A DNA stretch of 64,000 nt from Carya illinoinensis (GCF_018687715.1 NC_056752.1:38324001-38388000); one strand, 5' to 3'; shown: positions 11,504 through 23,479, numbered from the stretch's first letter. Numbers and translations are program-made. The notes: generated from the sequence alone by a model not told the origin.

Positions 11504-14500
11504 TCAAGTGTCTTTTGCAGCAGCAACTTGTCGAATTCTGCGCTGATGAACATCCCAGTTATATATACGAGCAATGGTGACCTGTTCAATGGTTGTCAGA
11601 TGGTCAAGAATTGATATTAATTTTTTTTATATTAAAGATATATGAAAAGAAGTTGATGGTTAAACATGCTTAAGCATGCCCATGATTTTTATAGGATCGT
11701 TACATTTCTCAACTTCATGATCAGTAAAGCACAGAAATTAAAGCGGTAAACGCTCCCCACTCCCACTCCCACTCCCACTCCCACACTATATACATGCAAT
11801 GCCTTGAACATAAAAACATCTTTTATGCCAATGGATGCACGACGTACAAATAAATATAGAATTTCAAACAGAGAGAGTAACTTCTCACATTCACACGAAT
11901 ACTACCTGAGTTATTGTCACTTGATCTCTCAAGAATTGTAGATCAGCAACAAGAACTTCTAAACTGGCTTTAGCGTTATCTAAATTTTTTTGCAGAAGAG
12001 TAGCGGCCTGCACCATAAAGACAGACAAGAACTCAACCAGCAGGCATGGTGAAGAAAAAGCTAAGCAAGATTTGACTACAGCGAACCTCTTCACATGAAT
12101 ACTCCAACATGACATTTGCTCCCAGCCATAGACATACTGAGTCAGTATCCCCGATGCGAGCTCGAGAATATATGCCTTCAGAGACTTCAAAATCAGTAAT
12201 AAGTCCCTGCATTCGTAACCAAACAAACCTCATTGAAGTAAGAACATAAGAGTAAACTAATAATCTAGTAATCATTACTAAAGCATTAAAACACCTCCCA
12301 TGACATTGAACTGGCTAGAATTGTCGTTTGTGGAAATGATTTTCAAGGGACAACAAATGATTTTTATACATCAATTTTTTTTGAGATTGAAAATGCAACA
12401 TCTCACCGCAAGGAACTACCCTATTATGTAAGTTTTTTTTTTTTATAAGTAAATATAAGTTTATTCCGTTGCCGGGAATCGAACCCGGGCCTCCTAGGTG
12501 AAAGCCAGATATCCCAACCGAAACAAGTGGAGATACGGGCTATTGATCCCCGTACCTCTCGCATGCTACCCCAATATGCAGTTACCCCAATATGTACTTA
12601 ACTTACATATTGGGGTATGGGGATCAATAGCCTGTATCTTAACTTACATATTGGGGTGGACACTTTATACAGGAATATGCACTTAACTTACACATTGGGG
12701 TAACTGTATAATTCAGGAATTGCACACAAAATACAATACGTAGCCAAGACCAAGCTTATGAGCTTGCATGTATAGCAAGACCAGAAAACACAAAGATCAT
12801 GACTGTAGAATGAGGTTCCCCGCATTCCACATTGCATTTGTGCTTAGTTTTTTATAACAAAACCTGACAATGGTGGCCAAGAACATTTTGGATTGCAATT
12901 TACATGAAACCTTTTAGCCCAGTGTAATGGAAGACTCAGACTTCTATCCATGCATGACTTCATTTCATATCGTAATGAAAGGCATTGAATACACAAGCAG
13001 CATGAGGTTAACCTGCAGTTTTTCCAAATAACCCACACCACTCGACTTCATTTGATACCAACAAGAAAGACATAAAGTAAGTGTTTTTTTATATAGAATA
13101 TAACATACACTACTTAATTTGTGACATCTTTAGAGCTGTGCATGAATACCACCAGCACTCACCATGAAGATACTTGAAACTGAATGTGTTAAGCAGAATG
13201 ATTGTCCCAGAGTATACATTAGTGTGCACCCACAGAGAAAAGAATAACCGAATCCCCTAAGGTTTTGTCTTCATCATGATTTGTTAGAAAACAATACTCA
13301 GCACAGACAAATTACATAAAAGTACAAAAACGAACCTCACCAGTACCCTTCTTAGCTTGCAACGTGGCAACCACATCTAAGCACTTTACAATGTCAGGAA
13401 TCTTAGCCTGATAATCACAAGAAAAAAAAGTGTCACCCAAATCATATAAATCCAAATAGGTATGAAGAAATTGGTGATGTGGTAAATATGAATGGTTTAC
13501 CAAATTCAGCTCCCAAAAGAGGAATTAGAAAGAAGAAATATGGTGGAAGACAAATTTCAGGAACCCATACTCATCCACAGTTTGGTAACTGATATGGCGA
13601 CCAACAATTACACCCAAGATTGTATGGTATACTGCTTGTATGGGGTTATGTGGGGGTTATATTAATGCCTTTTATTAAAAAAAAAAAAAAAAATCCCAAC
13701 TACTTCTAACATGACATACATGTACACGATATATCTATGTGCAGAGCAATGACTTGGTAGCCAAGGTTGGAAAGAATTTCATGTCTAATGCTTAATATTA
13801 ATGTGTAAGGTCAAATCTTCTAGACTTCCAAGGATAATTCTATGATAACTAAAATCCTAATCACTGTTTTCAATTAAATAGTTTATATTCTACCGCCTCA
13901 ACCCACAAATAAGTTAGAAAAAGTTTAGGATCCTCCAGGTCGTTCATAGTGAGACGACAACATCTAAACCATTTTATTTAAAGATAATGGCTCTACCGTG
14001 CAGTTCCCTAAAAAATCAACAGGATTCTAATCTAGAGAGGCGTCTCCATAAATATTTGCAGCTATACGCAATAGTGGTATGCAACAATCAAACTCCAGTT
14101 AATTCGCACAATTTTAGTCTAACATAGGCTACTGACTTCTCTTCCATTATAACTATAAAAAATAAATAGAGAATAAAAACATGGAACTCAACAAGTCAGG
14201 TCAAATTCGAGTGCCCGTGTCATTTTCAGAAACAGCTAAAATTCAATAAGAGCACCTGAAGATCCCTTTGCTGAGCTAGAAGTTTCATCTCAACCAACTT
14301 ATACTGCTGTAGTCTGCAAGAGATTAGAGCATGGCAGACATTAAAAAATATTAAAATTTATAGAAAGAGAAACAGAAAAAAATATGTTACAGATTCTAAG
14401 GCATCATATATCTTCAAATCCATCACTATTCTCTCTCACATTCGAGGGCAAATAAAATTAAAAAAAAAAAAAAATGAACAAGCTACAAATCATTAGTGAG

Positions 14501-14695
14501 ATTTATGAGAGAAAGATTGAAAATTAAAATAGAGGCATACCTTTCTTGGAGGAAAGCGAGAGCAGAGTTAACGTCGAGACCTGATTGGGTGAGATAGGTC
14601 TGAACGTCCTCAACGAATTGAGCACCTGGTATTCCTCTTCGTTCTGTAAGCCCTGGAGAAGCTGCAACCGAAGACGAAGACGAAGACGAAGCCAT
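11504..14695 (-). CDS. PFD3: prefoldin subunit 3 (VBP1-type), six exons
   Basis: Encodes an alpha-type subunit of prefoldin, the hexameric cochaperone that hands unfolded actin and tubulin to the cytosolic chaperonin. Exons on the minus strand: 14695-14541, 14313-14256, 13407-13336, 12206-12087, 12007-11906 and 11581-11504. All five introns are GT-AG, and the joined frame is 585 bp, 194 residues, essentially the length I recall for the plant family. Recognisable family blocks are [19 protein letters not shown] near residue 15, [20 protein letters not shown] near 72, [19 protein letters not shown] at the end of exon 4, and [20 protein letters not shown] followed by [15 protein letters not shown] at the C terminus. 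Both ends are helical, as expected for the coiled coils flanking a beta hairpin. The start was placed at MASSS (14695); an in-frame ATG six codons upstream is possible. No lesions seen, so it is probably functional. Confidence 0.95.
11756..11784. repeat. CCCACT hexamer repeat in intron 5 of the prefoldin gene
   Basis: About five tandem copies of a six-base unit (CCCACT), inside the intron between exons 5 and 6. Confidence 0.8.
12465..12531 (-). pseudogene. tRNA-Glu(UUC)-like pseudogene or SINE head, in prefoldin intron 3
   Basis: The minus strand shows the anticodon arm CTGGCTTTCACC with anticodon TTC, an intact T arm with B box GGTTCGATTCC, and a 3' acceptor strand CAACGGA. The 5' acceptor and D arm are degraded (TCCACTTG where TCCGTTG would pair), and the total is 67 nt, too short for a working tRNA. 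About 20 bp further on in the minus direction lies an A run (plus-strand T run at 12433-12444). That suggests a retroposed tRNA-derived sequence such as a SINE fragment. Not expected to be charged. Confidence 0.65.
12532..12638. repeat. foldback with 25-bp arms and repeated TTGGGGT motif
   Basis: The arms 12532-12556 and 12614-12638 are inverted repeats with two mismatches. The loop and right flank hold several copies of CTTACATATTGGGGT and related CCCCAATATG. It directly abuts the tRNA-like sequence, so both may belong to one inserted element inside prefoldin intron 3. Confidence 0.6.
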
Positions 14696-15000
14696 TCTCT
14701 CAAACCAAAACACAGAGAAGAGAGAGTATTGGTTCGTGCCGTGGAGACTCGACGACTCTGGGGTTTACAGACCAGAGCAGCTGCGATTGCGAGGGCGACT
14801 ACGCAAAAAACGCCGCCGTTTTCTGTTTTCGTCCACCTGGATGGAAAGCACGGCGTGTTTCACTGCGGGTTTTGGACTAATTTTGGTATGGGAAGGTTTG
14901 CAATCGCGGGCTTTTAAGATGGTTTAATAGAATTTTAAAGGGCCTTAGATCGGCCCAATGTACAGTCCCCCCATCCGAAAATAACGTGGTAAATAAATAA
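14696..15000 (-). promoter_or_regulatory. prefoldin gene promoter and leader
   Basis: Upstream of the PFD3 start. GGCCCAAT at about 14953 is a site II element (GGCCCA), common in promoters of housekeeping and translation-related plant genes. A short palindromic AACGCCGCCGTTTT lies near 14808. No TATA box was assigned. The open frames crossing here on the plus strand are shadows. Confidence 0.45.
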
Positions 15001-16606
15001 GTATATTTGAACGATTTCTATTTTTTAATAATTTTTTTATTTGATGAAAGTCCAACCTTGAAAAGCCCTCATTCGGAATATGAAAAATGATATTTGGAAT
15101 TTTAGATTGTGTAAAATCTGCTAACTTCTTTTAAAAAATAATAAATATAAGATTCATATAAAAAATTTATTTATTTTAATAATAGATCTTATATTTATTT
15201 TAAAATATGTACGCAGAACTTACACATATTATCTCTAGCATTACTCGATTATAGAATGAGTGTCACTATGCGATTTATGCATGTTTGAACTTGAAATTGA
15301 CGAGAAAATAAAGCCCAATAAGCTTTGCAAATAGGTTTTTTTTTTTTTCACTCTCTCTCTCTCTAATCATGAAAAGATTTTGGGATGTGAAGGAAGGTAT
15401 ATATATATATATATATATATGCAATGAGCCCAGATCTGAAAGGCCAGTCCATGTACATGGAATTATTTCTCTCAATCCCATTTGTGGGCCCCTTTCTTTC
15501 CATGGCAGTTCAAGCCCTTTCTCAATCCCATTCATGGGCCCCTGAAAGTGCGTATATTCAGTATGAATTTGGATCATCTGGGTTTTTAAATGCCAGCTAA
15601 AGATCAGTGGGGATTTCTTGGCTTCCGGGGGATTAACCGAGCTTTCTACTTTCACAAGTACCTCATCATACAGAGGACTGAGCAAAATTTCTGTAACTCT
15701 AATTTCATTTGATACTTGCTTTAACTCTAACTTCATTAGAGTTGGAAAACTCAGAGTTCGGAATCAAGAGTGTGAACTTTTGTGTAAAACATATTCGGAG
15801 TCAAAATCGTAGGTTGAAACTTTTGTTTTCTACATCTCTATGGTTATGATGCTCTGACTCTAGCATTTTCGATCGGATTCAAAACCAACTCCGATTTGAA
15901 GTTGAAATTCAAATTAACCTCTAACCTAAGTCAGAGTTGGAGGTCGGGGTTCACCATTCCGACTCAGTTGGAGTTAGAGTCTAGTCCTAATCATATGTAC
16001 ACCTTGCTCACCATCTAGCATGCATCTACTTCGAAGATTATAATAACTACGTCACTAAAAGTAGTTACCAACTTTAGATTAGTATTATGTCTTTATTTTA
16101 ATAAATTAGATTCCGCACCGCCATGCTGATTCTATTTCATATGGCCGCCTTCGGAATACATATGTTGCCAAAGATTGGTTCGACTATGAAACCGCTTCCG
16201 ACCTCCCCTTGCCAGCTCCATAGATCATGATGTTTTATACTTAACGGTCCTCACAACAACTAGCACGTTTGACATGTTTTATAGATATATGTGATCACAA
16301 GTACTTCAATGTCCAGCTGAAGAAATTATTCCACTCATGTCCCCACTTATTCTCCAATTTTGGAAGCACTAATCCAACTTGCAAAACTGTAGGACCGCAA
16401 TTAATATCATAGAAAAAAAGGGAGGACATGCAATAAAATTAATTGATGTAGCACTACCACTTATTTAAATTTTAAGGTCGTTCGTCCCAAATTCAGGGGA
16501 ATATGAATATTTCATCCCGATAGCCACGGATGTTGATTTGATCATGACTCTTTAAGTTGAAGCCTATTCATAAACCATAAAGGTCCAATTACATATAAAA
16601 CATGCA

Positions 16607-16641
<35 letters not shown>

Positions 16642-16918
16642 TTTCCTTGCTGTACACGGCACCACAGTTCTTTTCATCAATAATGTACCCCTAATCCTAA
16701 TCTACAACGTATGAATATGGTTTCGACACTAATTTTCTAGGGATCTCCTTTTTTTCCCCCCAAAATATCTTAACAAATCCATGAATAATTTGTGGGAGTT
16801 CCACAAGGAAATAGTTTCACATCAGCTTCTAGATAACTCTCAATCCTAGTCATGTTGCCTCGTGGGCGGGACCTCTTTACTGTCGTTTAAGGTATGGTAA
16901 AGGATAATTTGTGCTCAA
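15001..16918. other. spacer with AT microsatellites and TCGGAGT-rich stretch
   Basis: No gene recognised. An AT-rich miniature repeat lies at about 15100-15240. AT microsatellites lie at 15400-15420 and 16609-16639. A 24-bp segment (CTCAATCCCATTTGTGGGCC and neighbours) is duplicated at about 15470 and 15518. 15610-15990 is rich in degenerate repeats of GGAGT/ACTCC. The 153-codon minus-strand open frame at 15275-15736 crosses the AT repeat and looks random. Confidence 0.5.
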
Positions 16919-17239
16919 GGACTCGTTTAAATATTAAGTTGAGTTGAATTTTTTATAAATAATAGTGAATTAAGATTATACAGTAAATTTTATAAGGGCC
17001 ACCTAAGATAAGTTTAGATATATTTAGATTTAATATGAGTTAATTATATGTATTTATGAAAAGTTAAAAAAAGATTATGGGTCCTACATGTAAAGAGATA
17101 TTGAGTTGAAAAAAGTTATGGATTCCATATGTAAAGAAGTTTCGAGTTAAGATGAGTTTAATAATTTTAGAATTGGATGTTTGAATGTTAAGCTCAATTT
17201 AAAATTAGATTGAATTGAATCCAAAATTCAAACGGAGCC
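16919..17239. mobile_element. Tourist-like MITE, 321 bp
   Basis: Begins GGACTCGTTTAAAT and ends with the inverted partner of GGCTCCGTTTGAAT. Flanks are CAA on the left and TAA on the right, a possible decayed 3-bp duplication. The interior is AT-rich with repeated AGTTGAGTTGAA-like motifs, similar in reverse orientation to sequence at about 30970-31250. Non-coding. Confidence 0.5.
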
Positions 17240-17619
17240 TAAATATATAATAAAATTTTATTGGCAAGTCGACAGATAAAATACACATTTTATGCCACTA
17301 ACAACTAAAAAGATAAAATTTGATTTAATTTGCAAGAGAAATTTGATAATCAAATATATTGCAAATCAAATTCTAACTTAATTGTTAGCAGTGCGGGAGG
17401 AGTATTCCCCACAACGGTTCGGGAGTGGATGGAAATTAAGGGCATACGTACTTAATCGTTTGTCTGCATGAACTCATGAAGGATAAATATATAGCTTCAT
17501 GATCCATAGCTAAGTTAACCCGAGCCATTTTTTATACTGATGGAGAAGCAAAATATGAGATTAAAGATTATAATCATTCTTACGTCTTGGAGGTCATATG
17601 AATCTATAGGGAATATATA

Positions 17620-20619
17620 TCTTCTATATATAAAAAGTATCTATAAAACAGAATTTCTTGTTTTAACGGAAATTGTTGTTTTTAACGAAAATTGTTAACG
17701 CAGTCAAATTTAATTCATATTGGACTTCTCATTCAATTATGGACGTCCGGCCGTATTCTGTGAAAGAAAAAACTGTCAATTAATTATGCACGTCGGTTTA
17801 TTTATGAAATAGTAAACATTTATGGAGAAGATGAAGTTGGATGCATGCACGGGCATCAAGTGGTTGGGGAGTTTGAGGAGGAGTTGTGCTTAACGGAAGA
17901 AACCGTGCTCTGTTTTTATTGTATAGAAACAGAGCTTACTGTGAGGCTTGGAAGAGTGGAGGAAAAGTGGGCTAGGTGGTGCAACTGATGGCTCATGGTG
18001 CATCTGAGTAGGAGGAAGGAAGTGGTGAAGAAACTGAGAGAGTGAGGAGGCTTGAAGGAGGCTCAACCATGGTACATGCTCTTGCTGGCGCTTGGGCTAC
18101 TAAGGGAGAGTTAGGCCAGGAAATTATCTAGATACGGTCAAGTAAACTAAGGGAGATTTAGGCCAGGAAATTAGCCATTTTGGTGTTGTGCGTAAGTCTG
18201 GCGCAATATATCCATATAGAAATTAATAGAGTATCAAGTAGGTTATGTTGAGTTGGCATGTTGGGTTCATGGCATTTGGTACTACGGTCAAATCTGAGTG
18301 ATTGTCATTCACTCTCACAAGTTCATAGCACGAACTGGGTCAGAGAGCTGGGACTAATTCCCGATCAATCCCCTGCTCCTTCAGTTCATTCCCTTCTTTT
18401 TTTCAAAAAATATATAGTGAGATCATAAACCAAGGAAAATGGCCATTTTCTCAACTGACAATCCATGGGTATTTGCATTTGGCATTTTGGGTAGAGACAT
18501 ATACCATAGAAGTTTCTGATATTATTATTTTCTAGCTAATTTTCTTGGTGCAAATATCTAGAAAGTGAAAAAAAAAAAAAAGATGTTACTGTTTTATTTC
18601 ATTAGTGGGGGCTTTGGATCTTAATTTCAATTTTACATACTTATAAAAAAAAATAAATCGTGCATAACCAGCATGGGGGAATTAAATAGATGGGGATTTA
18701 TCTTTGGAAATACAAATTTGAGTTATGCTTTGTATGAAATATCTTGGGTGCTTGTGTAATATTAGTACAATTTTATGTGATAAAAGTGATTACTTTGTGA
18801 TGTTAAATGGGCATGCTACTTTAGGTCGTTTTAGCTCAATTTATCTTACATGTGGTCCTGTGGATGTTCATCTGAGAAGGCGAATTGTTTGCGAACATGG
18901 CAGGAGGGGACTTCACACCGCACGTGGTCACTGTTAGTACTGGGGAGGTAATGTATTAAAGATAAAATCATGTATTATGCGGCCACCCCCACATGAAATA
19001 CCATCTCTGTCTTTCTGATCATTTTTCAATGTAGTTTTTCTTTTTTTAAACTATCCAAATAATAATCACAATAAGAACGATAATAATACTTGAGGATCTT
19101 TGCGCCAATCTTGATGGTCTCGTGCTTATCCAATATAGATTCTACTTCATCTTACAGGACGTTGCAAGAAAAATTCTTTGATTTTCTCATAAGAGTCCTC
19201 GAGGAATATATATTCTCTCTGCCAATGGAGCTGTTTCCAATGTTACTATTTGCCAACCGGGTTCTTATGGTGGAATCTTGACCTACAAGGCATGTTCTGG
19301 GATTTGTGTGCATGTGTATTTTTTATCACTATTGTTGTCAGTTTTTCTTGCATTTTCGGTGTCTTTTCGCACGTAAAAGGGTTTGGGCCGTTATCTTTTG
19401 TAAGAATAGAGCAAAATTAGATGCATGATTTAAGTATCGGTTTGTGCACCCTCAAGAACGATGTTGGTACCTGGAGTTTGCCCTTTGCTTACATTCAGGA
19501 GTCCCTTGTTTCATATTATACGTTTGAGCAAGTACAGGCAAGTCTTCCATTGGTATATAATTTAAATACGAAGGTATATTGCTCTCTTGAAAGGATGGTT
19601 GGGAGGAGTGAGGTTTTCTTGCTCTTTCGTGTGTGAGTTGATAATTCGGTACCTTTCCAAGTACTATATCACCAGCTTTGAACATGCATACATGTTTCTA
19701 ATTGACAATTTTGATCATACACAATATTCGTGAATAATAGACCTTTTTCTGTACCTGAAAATTACATAGTATATGATTTTTACCTATGCACTTGTTTCTC
19801 TCTGATGATTTTATACTTCTTATTGCCGTCTATACCATCATGAAGTTCATTTTTTAACATCTTTTTAATTCCACAACTTTCTTGCAGGCCGCTTTGAGAT
19901 ATTGTCTTTATCTGGGTCATTTACAGTCATATAACGGTATTTATAATAATAAAATATGTTAGATATTTTTCCATATTATATATACTTGCACTAATATTGA
20001 TCTCAATTTTAACAAAAGATTGTCTTTGTCATCTCATTCATCAAGTACCTTTATAATCAATCATTTTTTTCTTGAGACAGCTTCAATAAGATAATGATAA
20101 TTCTTGTAAATTAGCAATTACATATTAATGCATTTATATTAGACTTAATTATGTGATTTATGTAATTTATCTGTATATTTCATTTCCTTACATTATTCTT
20201 CTTTTCTAAATTTTAAGGACGGAAAATAATGATTTGATAATTAAAAGTATCATTGCAAGATTCTTGACATAGCAGAGAAATTGAAGGAGAAAAAATATAA
20301 GCAGTTTAATGTCCTCTCTATTGAAGTAATGCAAGATGAAAAAAATGTTGGATCGTAATCTTAGAATCCAAATGATCTCAAACAGCTTTCATAAAACTAT
20401 GAGTAATGTTTATTTATAAGACCATACTATAGATTTTATTAATGCTCTTCTTTTTTAATATATCACAACGTGTAATTATTTATCAATTACATAAACATTA
20501 CATCATTAGTTAATTAATTAACCAAAAATATTACATCTTTATTAATAAAAAATTAATTCTTAACCAAAAAAATTAAATATAAACTAAACAAACATGCATT
20601 ACACGTTACTTTCATCTAG
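17620..20619 (+). mobile_element. non-autonomous Helitron carrying AHL exons, 3.0 kb
   Basis: The 5' end is TCTTCTATATATAAAAAG preceded by host A (17619). The 3' end is CTAG (20616-20619) followed by host T. Just before it AACATGC-ATT-ACACGTT forms a small hairpin, with G:T tolerance, about 8 nt upstream of the end. TC at the 5' end, a subterminal hairpin, CTRR at the 3' end and insertion between A and T are the Helitron signature. There is no Rep/helicase, so it is non-autonomous. The interior carries three exon-like pieces of an AT-hook gene (18876-19936) and unidentified sequence at 17820-18400. The boundaries rest on the termini alone. Confidence 0.7.
18876..19936 (+). pseudogene. captured AHL (AT-hook motif nuclear-localized) gene fragment, PPC domain
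   Basis: Three exon-like blocks match the PPC (DUF296) domain of plant AHL proteins, which bind AT-rich DNA and trimerise through this domain. Block 1 (18876-18947) reads EGELFANMAGGDFTPHVVTV then STGE and ends at GT. Block 2 (19158-19289, after CAG) starts DVARKIL and contains SPRGIYILSANGAVSNVTI and QPGSYGGILTYK. Block 3 (19888-19936, after CAG) gives GRFEILSLSGSF if one base is borrowed from block 2. Lesions: TGA at 18873-18875 just upstream, TGA in block 2 at its eighth codon, a GC instead of GT donor at 19290, a phase problem at the 2/3 junction, and a TAA in block 3. No AT-hook exon and no C-terminal part were found. It lies wholly inside the Helitron and keeps its introns, so the capture was from DNA. 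It is not expected to encode a protein. Confidence 0.75.
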
Positions 20620-20652
<33 letters not shown>

Positions 20653-21679
20653 TTATATATCCTTCATCACATTAATTAGGTTCATGATCAGAATAAAAAG
20701 CTCTTATTGTCATTCGAGACCTAGGGATTGAGGACATGGCCTTGTTATTGTTCAAGGTAAGCGAGCATGTGGTTTTATTATTCCCCATATTGTTTTTATG
20801 CACATTAATTATATATATAAAAGTAAACTCATTGACATGATTTCAAATGATCTATTAGATGATCTATTTTACAATAAAAGTAATTTTACAATTTGACTCA
20901 TCAAGTCACATTAATTTCTGAATTTATTTTTATGTAATTTTTTTGTGCCTAAAATATTTCTATATATTTATTGAAAACAAAAGTACACGAGAAAAAAATG
21001 AAGATAAACAGTGCATTGTTCAAATGGGAGGCAAGACGGGCAGCTTGTTGTTGATTGTTCAAGGCATAGAGAGGATGTGGTTTTATGATTCAGCATATCA
21101 AAAAAGCTAAATATAGTCGGTAAGGACAAACGGCGCATATGGCTGTTGATGTGGCAGCCTCCTTTAATGAAATAACGTCATTTTTGGGATTAGAGAAACA
21201 ACGCCATTTCATGCACATCTTTAGGTTTTCTCTTGAGTTCCCTCCCCCATATCCCTTTGTGATGTTTCTTACTTTCTTTCGTGCCTTTGTCGATCTCTAG
21301 AGACTGACTTTTCTCCTCAGCAGCTGCAGCCCTCTTAGCCCCTTTCAGGTCTGTACTCGTCCGGTTGTTTTGCTGCATATGTCTGCTCCTTCTTGTTCAT
21401 TTGATTTCTTTGTCGCCATCCATTTTTCCACCCTGGACTCCCTCCCTCTTATGAAGTTCCTTTGTGATCTCTCCCTCTCCCACTCCATCGTTGTCATTCT
21501 TGGTTCTCCTCCTTCCTTCTCATGGATTTGAGGTCCTCTCTCTATTTTTCTGTGTGGTGTGTATATATATGTGTGTCAGTTTTTGTAAATATGTTTAACG
21601 TGGTGAATTTTGTATATAATGGTGTCAAGCAGTGAACTCTTCTGAATTGGTTAGGAAATTCAGCCTATAGAGTCTTGTC
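20620..21679. other. spacer; CT-rich leader-like stretch at 21200-21560
   Basis: An AT microsatellite at 20621-20645 follows the Helitron. 21170-21200 holds ACGTCATTTTTGGG and AACGCCATTTC, motifs seen in housekeeping-type plant promoters. 21215-21560 is CT-rich like a 5' leader. Together with the exon-like pieces at 21680-21907 this may be the promoter end of a truncated gene. The minus open frame at 21190-21378 is a shadow of the CT-rich tract. Confidence 0.4.
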
Positions 21680-21907
21680 ATGGGGAATGGTGATGATGGG
21701 CAATGTTTTTTCCCCCTCACAAGTTTGCAAATTGGGTAAGCTCTCTCTCTCTTTTCTCCTAGTTATGGCAATTGATGGTTATCTTGCTTTACTCATTTTA
21801 AAGATTTTTTCCCCCCTTAATTTAGTCAAGGTTATCTCCTTTTGCAAACACTAAAGCACGGAGGGAGAGAAAGGTAGAAGAGCCTCAATGGTCCATATTT
21901 ACTCCAG
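21680..21907 (+). pseudogene. 5' fragment of an unidentified plant gene, exons fused by deletion
   Basis: ATG at 21680 opens MGNGDDGQCFFPLTSLQIG, ending at a good donor (GG|GTAAGC, 21735/21736). Only 27 nt later an acceptor (CTCCTAG) precedes LWQLMV, and after TTTAG at 21825 a third block reads SRLSPFANTKARRERK and continues to PQWSIFTP before a donor at 21908. From memory, these phrases resemble the N-terminal part of an uncharacterised plant-specific protein family. I cannot confirm that. A 27-nt intron is too short to splice, so an internal exon was probably lost by deletion. The LTR element starts 61 bp downstream. Not expected to be functional. Confidence 0.45.
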
Positions 21908-21968
21908 GTATTACCAACAAATTTCAAAACCTTATAAGGACATCTAGACATAGGTATTACCTTTTCTA

Positions 21969-22378
21969 TGTTGGAAAACCCCCCAAGTGTGAATTGGTTG
22001 TGGATTTATAGCCACCCACCCCATCCACCAACCACTCACCCACCCACTCACCATTAGAGGCTCACTTGGTCAAGAAGTGTGGCTATTTTGTCCCCCATGA
22101 CTTCTCCTATAAAAGGAGGTCATTTGTTGAAGGTTAAGGTCATCCTTACTGAGGTGAGAGATCAAGACAGAGGGCTGGACGAAATTTGAGTTCTGGGGAA
22201 ACCTAGAACGGAGTGCCATTTGAGGGATAGAGAGATAGTTTATGAGTGTTTGTAATTTTGTCAAACATATTGAAAATATTGAATTTCCACTTCAGTGGAC
22301 ATAGGCAGGTTACTGAACCACTTAAATATTGTTTCTCTATCATCTTGTGTGATTTTTGGACAGGCCGGAGGCGCAACA
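21969..22378 (+). repeat. 5' LTR of the non-autonomous element
   Basis: 410 bp, TG...CA ends. Contains TCCTATAAAAGG at about 22104-22115, a likely TATA box. It lacks the 16-bp duplication present in the 3' LTR. Confidence 0.9.
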
Positions 22379-22380
22379 AT

Positions 22381-22392
22381 TGGTATCAGAGC
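22381..22392 (+). other. primer binding site, tRNA-iMet type
   Basis: TGGTATCAGAGC, the standard plant initiator-methionine tRNA complement, two bases after the 5' LTR. Confidence 0.9.
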
Positions 22393-22589
22393 TTTGGTTT
22401 CGTATTGTCTAGAAAAATCAAGTTGATCAAAATCAAATTTTGACCACACAATGATGTTCCTCGCATCAAGACGAATCCGTTGTCTCAGACGGCATAAAAA
22501 ACGGATGCCGGAGGAGCCCGTACGCGCCCCTAGAAGTTGGAGAGTGCATAGACGAGCCTAAATCGCGTTAGAGGAAGAAGACGAGTGGG

Positions 22590-22690
22590 AAACACGTGCC
22601 CACGCGCCCCAACTCGCGTCTGGAGGAAGAAGACGTGTGGAATACACTCTCCCACGCGCCCCCACGCTTTGGCACGCGCTCCCACGCGCT
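22590..22690 (+). repeat. GC-rich CACGCG-rich leader segment
   Basis: Several copies of CCCACGCGC-like sequence, strikingly GC-rich for the window, between the primer site and the tandem array. A near-duplicate GAGGAAGAAGACGTG / GAGGAAGAAGACGAG pair lies within it. Confidence 0.7.
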
Positions 22691-22723
22691 ACTGTAGCAG
22701 AAGGCTGATCTGAACCGTCCAAA

Positions 22724-23462
22724 AGTTGCAGATCGATTTTGGACTAGATCTAAGCCATGTGGAGTTTGATTTCAACGATCAAATAGTGGTTTCTAACTAT
22801 TTAGATCATTCCAGACTCATCCGTATGGTTAGAATGTTGAGATTCACCATCAGTACTTTTGATCTGAACCGTCCATCAGTTGTAGATCATGTTGGGCTAG
22901 ATCTAAACCATTCGGAGTCTGATTTCAACGATCAAATAGTGATTTCCAACTATTTGGATCATTCCAGACTCATCCGTATGGTTGGAATGTGGAGATTCAC
23001 CATCGGTACTGTCAATCTGAACTGTTGATGAGTTGCAGATCATTTTGGGCTAGATTTACGCGAGTTGGAGTCTAACTGCGATGATCAAATAGTGCTGACA
23101 AATTATTTGGATCATTCAGGACTCATCCGTACGGTAGGAATGTTGAGATTCGCCATCGGTACTGTCGATGTGTTGCAGATCATTTTGGGCTAGATCTATG
23201 CCAGTTGGAGTCTAATTGCGATGATCAAATAGTGATGTCAAACTATTTGGATCATTCGAGACTCATCCGTACGGTAGGAATGTTGAGATTCTCCATCGGT
23301 ACTGTCGATGTGTTGCAGATCATCCTGGGCTAGATCTACGCCAGTTGGAGTTCAATTACGATGATCAAATAGTGTTGACAAACTATTTAGATCATTTGGA
23401 ACTCATCCGTATGATGGGAATGTTGAGATTCGCCATCGGTACTAATGATCTGGACCGTTCAT
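22724..23462 (+). repeat. tandem array of about 140-155 bp units, five copies
   Basis: Units start near 22724, 22878, 23029, 23171 and 23309, each opening with GTTGCAGATC-like sequence and containing GATCAAATAGTG, ATCATT, ACTCATCCGTA and GGAATGTTGAGATTC in order. The last units are about 15 bp shorter through loss of a CTGAACCGT segment. Reading frames of 100 and 69 codons come from this repeat and drift in frame, so I do not regard it as coding. Confidence 0.85.
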
Positions 23463-23479
23463 ACTTCAGATCGGTTTTG

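Noticed and set aside
15275..15736. 153-codon minus-strand open frame
   Set aside because: It runs through an AT microsatellite (Ile-Tyr run) and a CT repeat, and has no recognisable domain or splice context.
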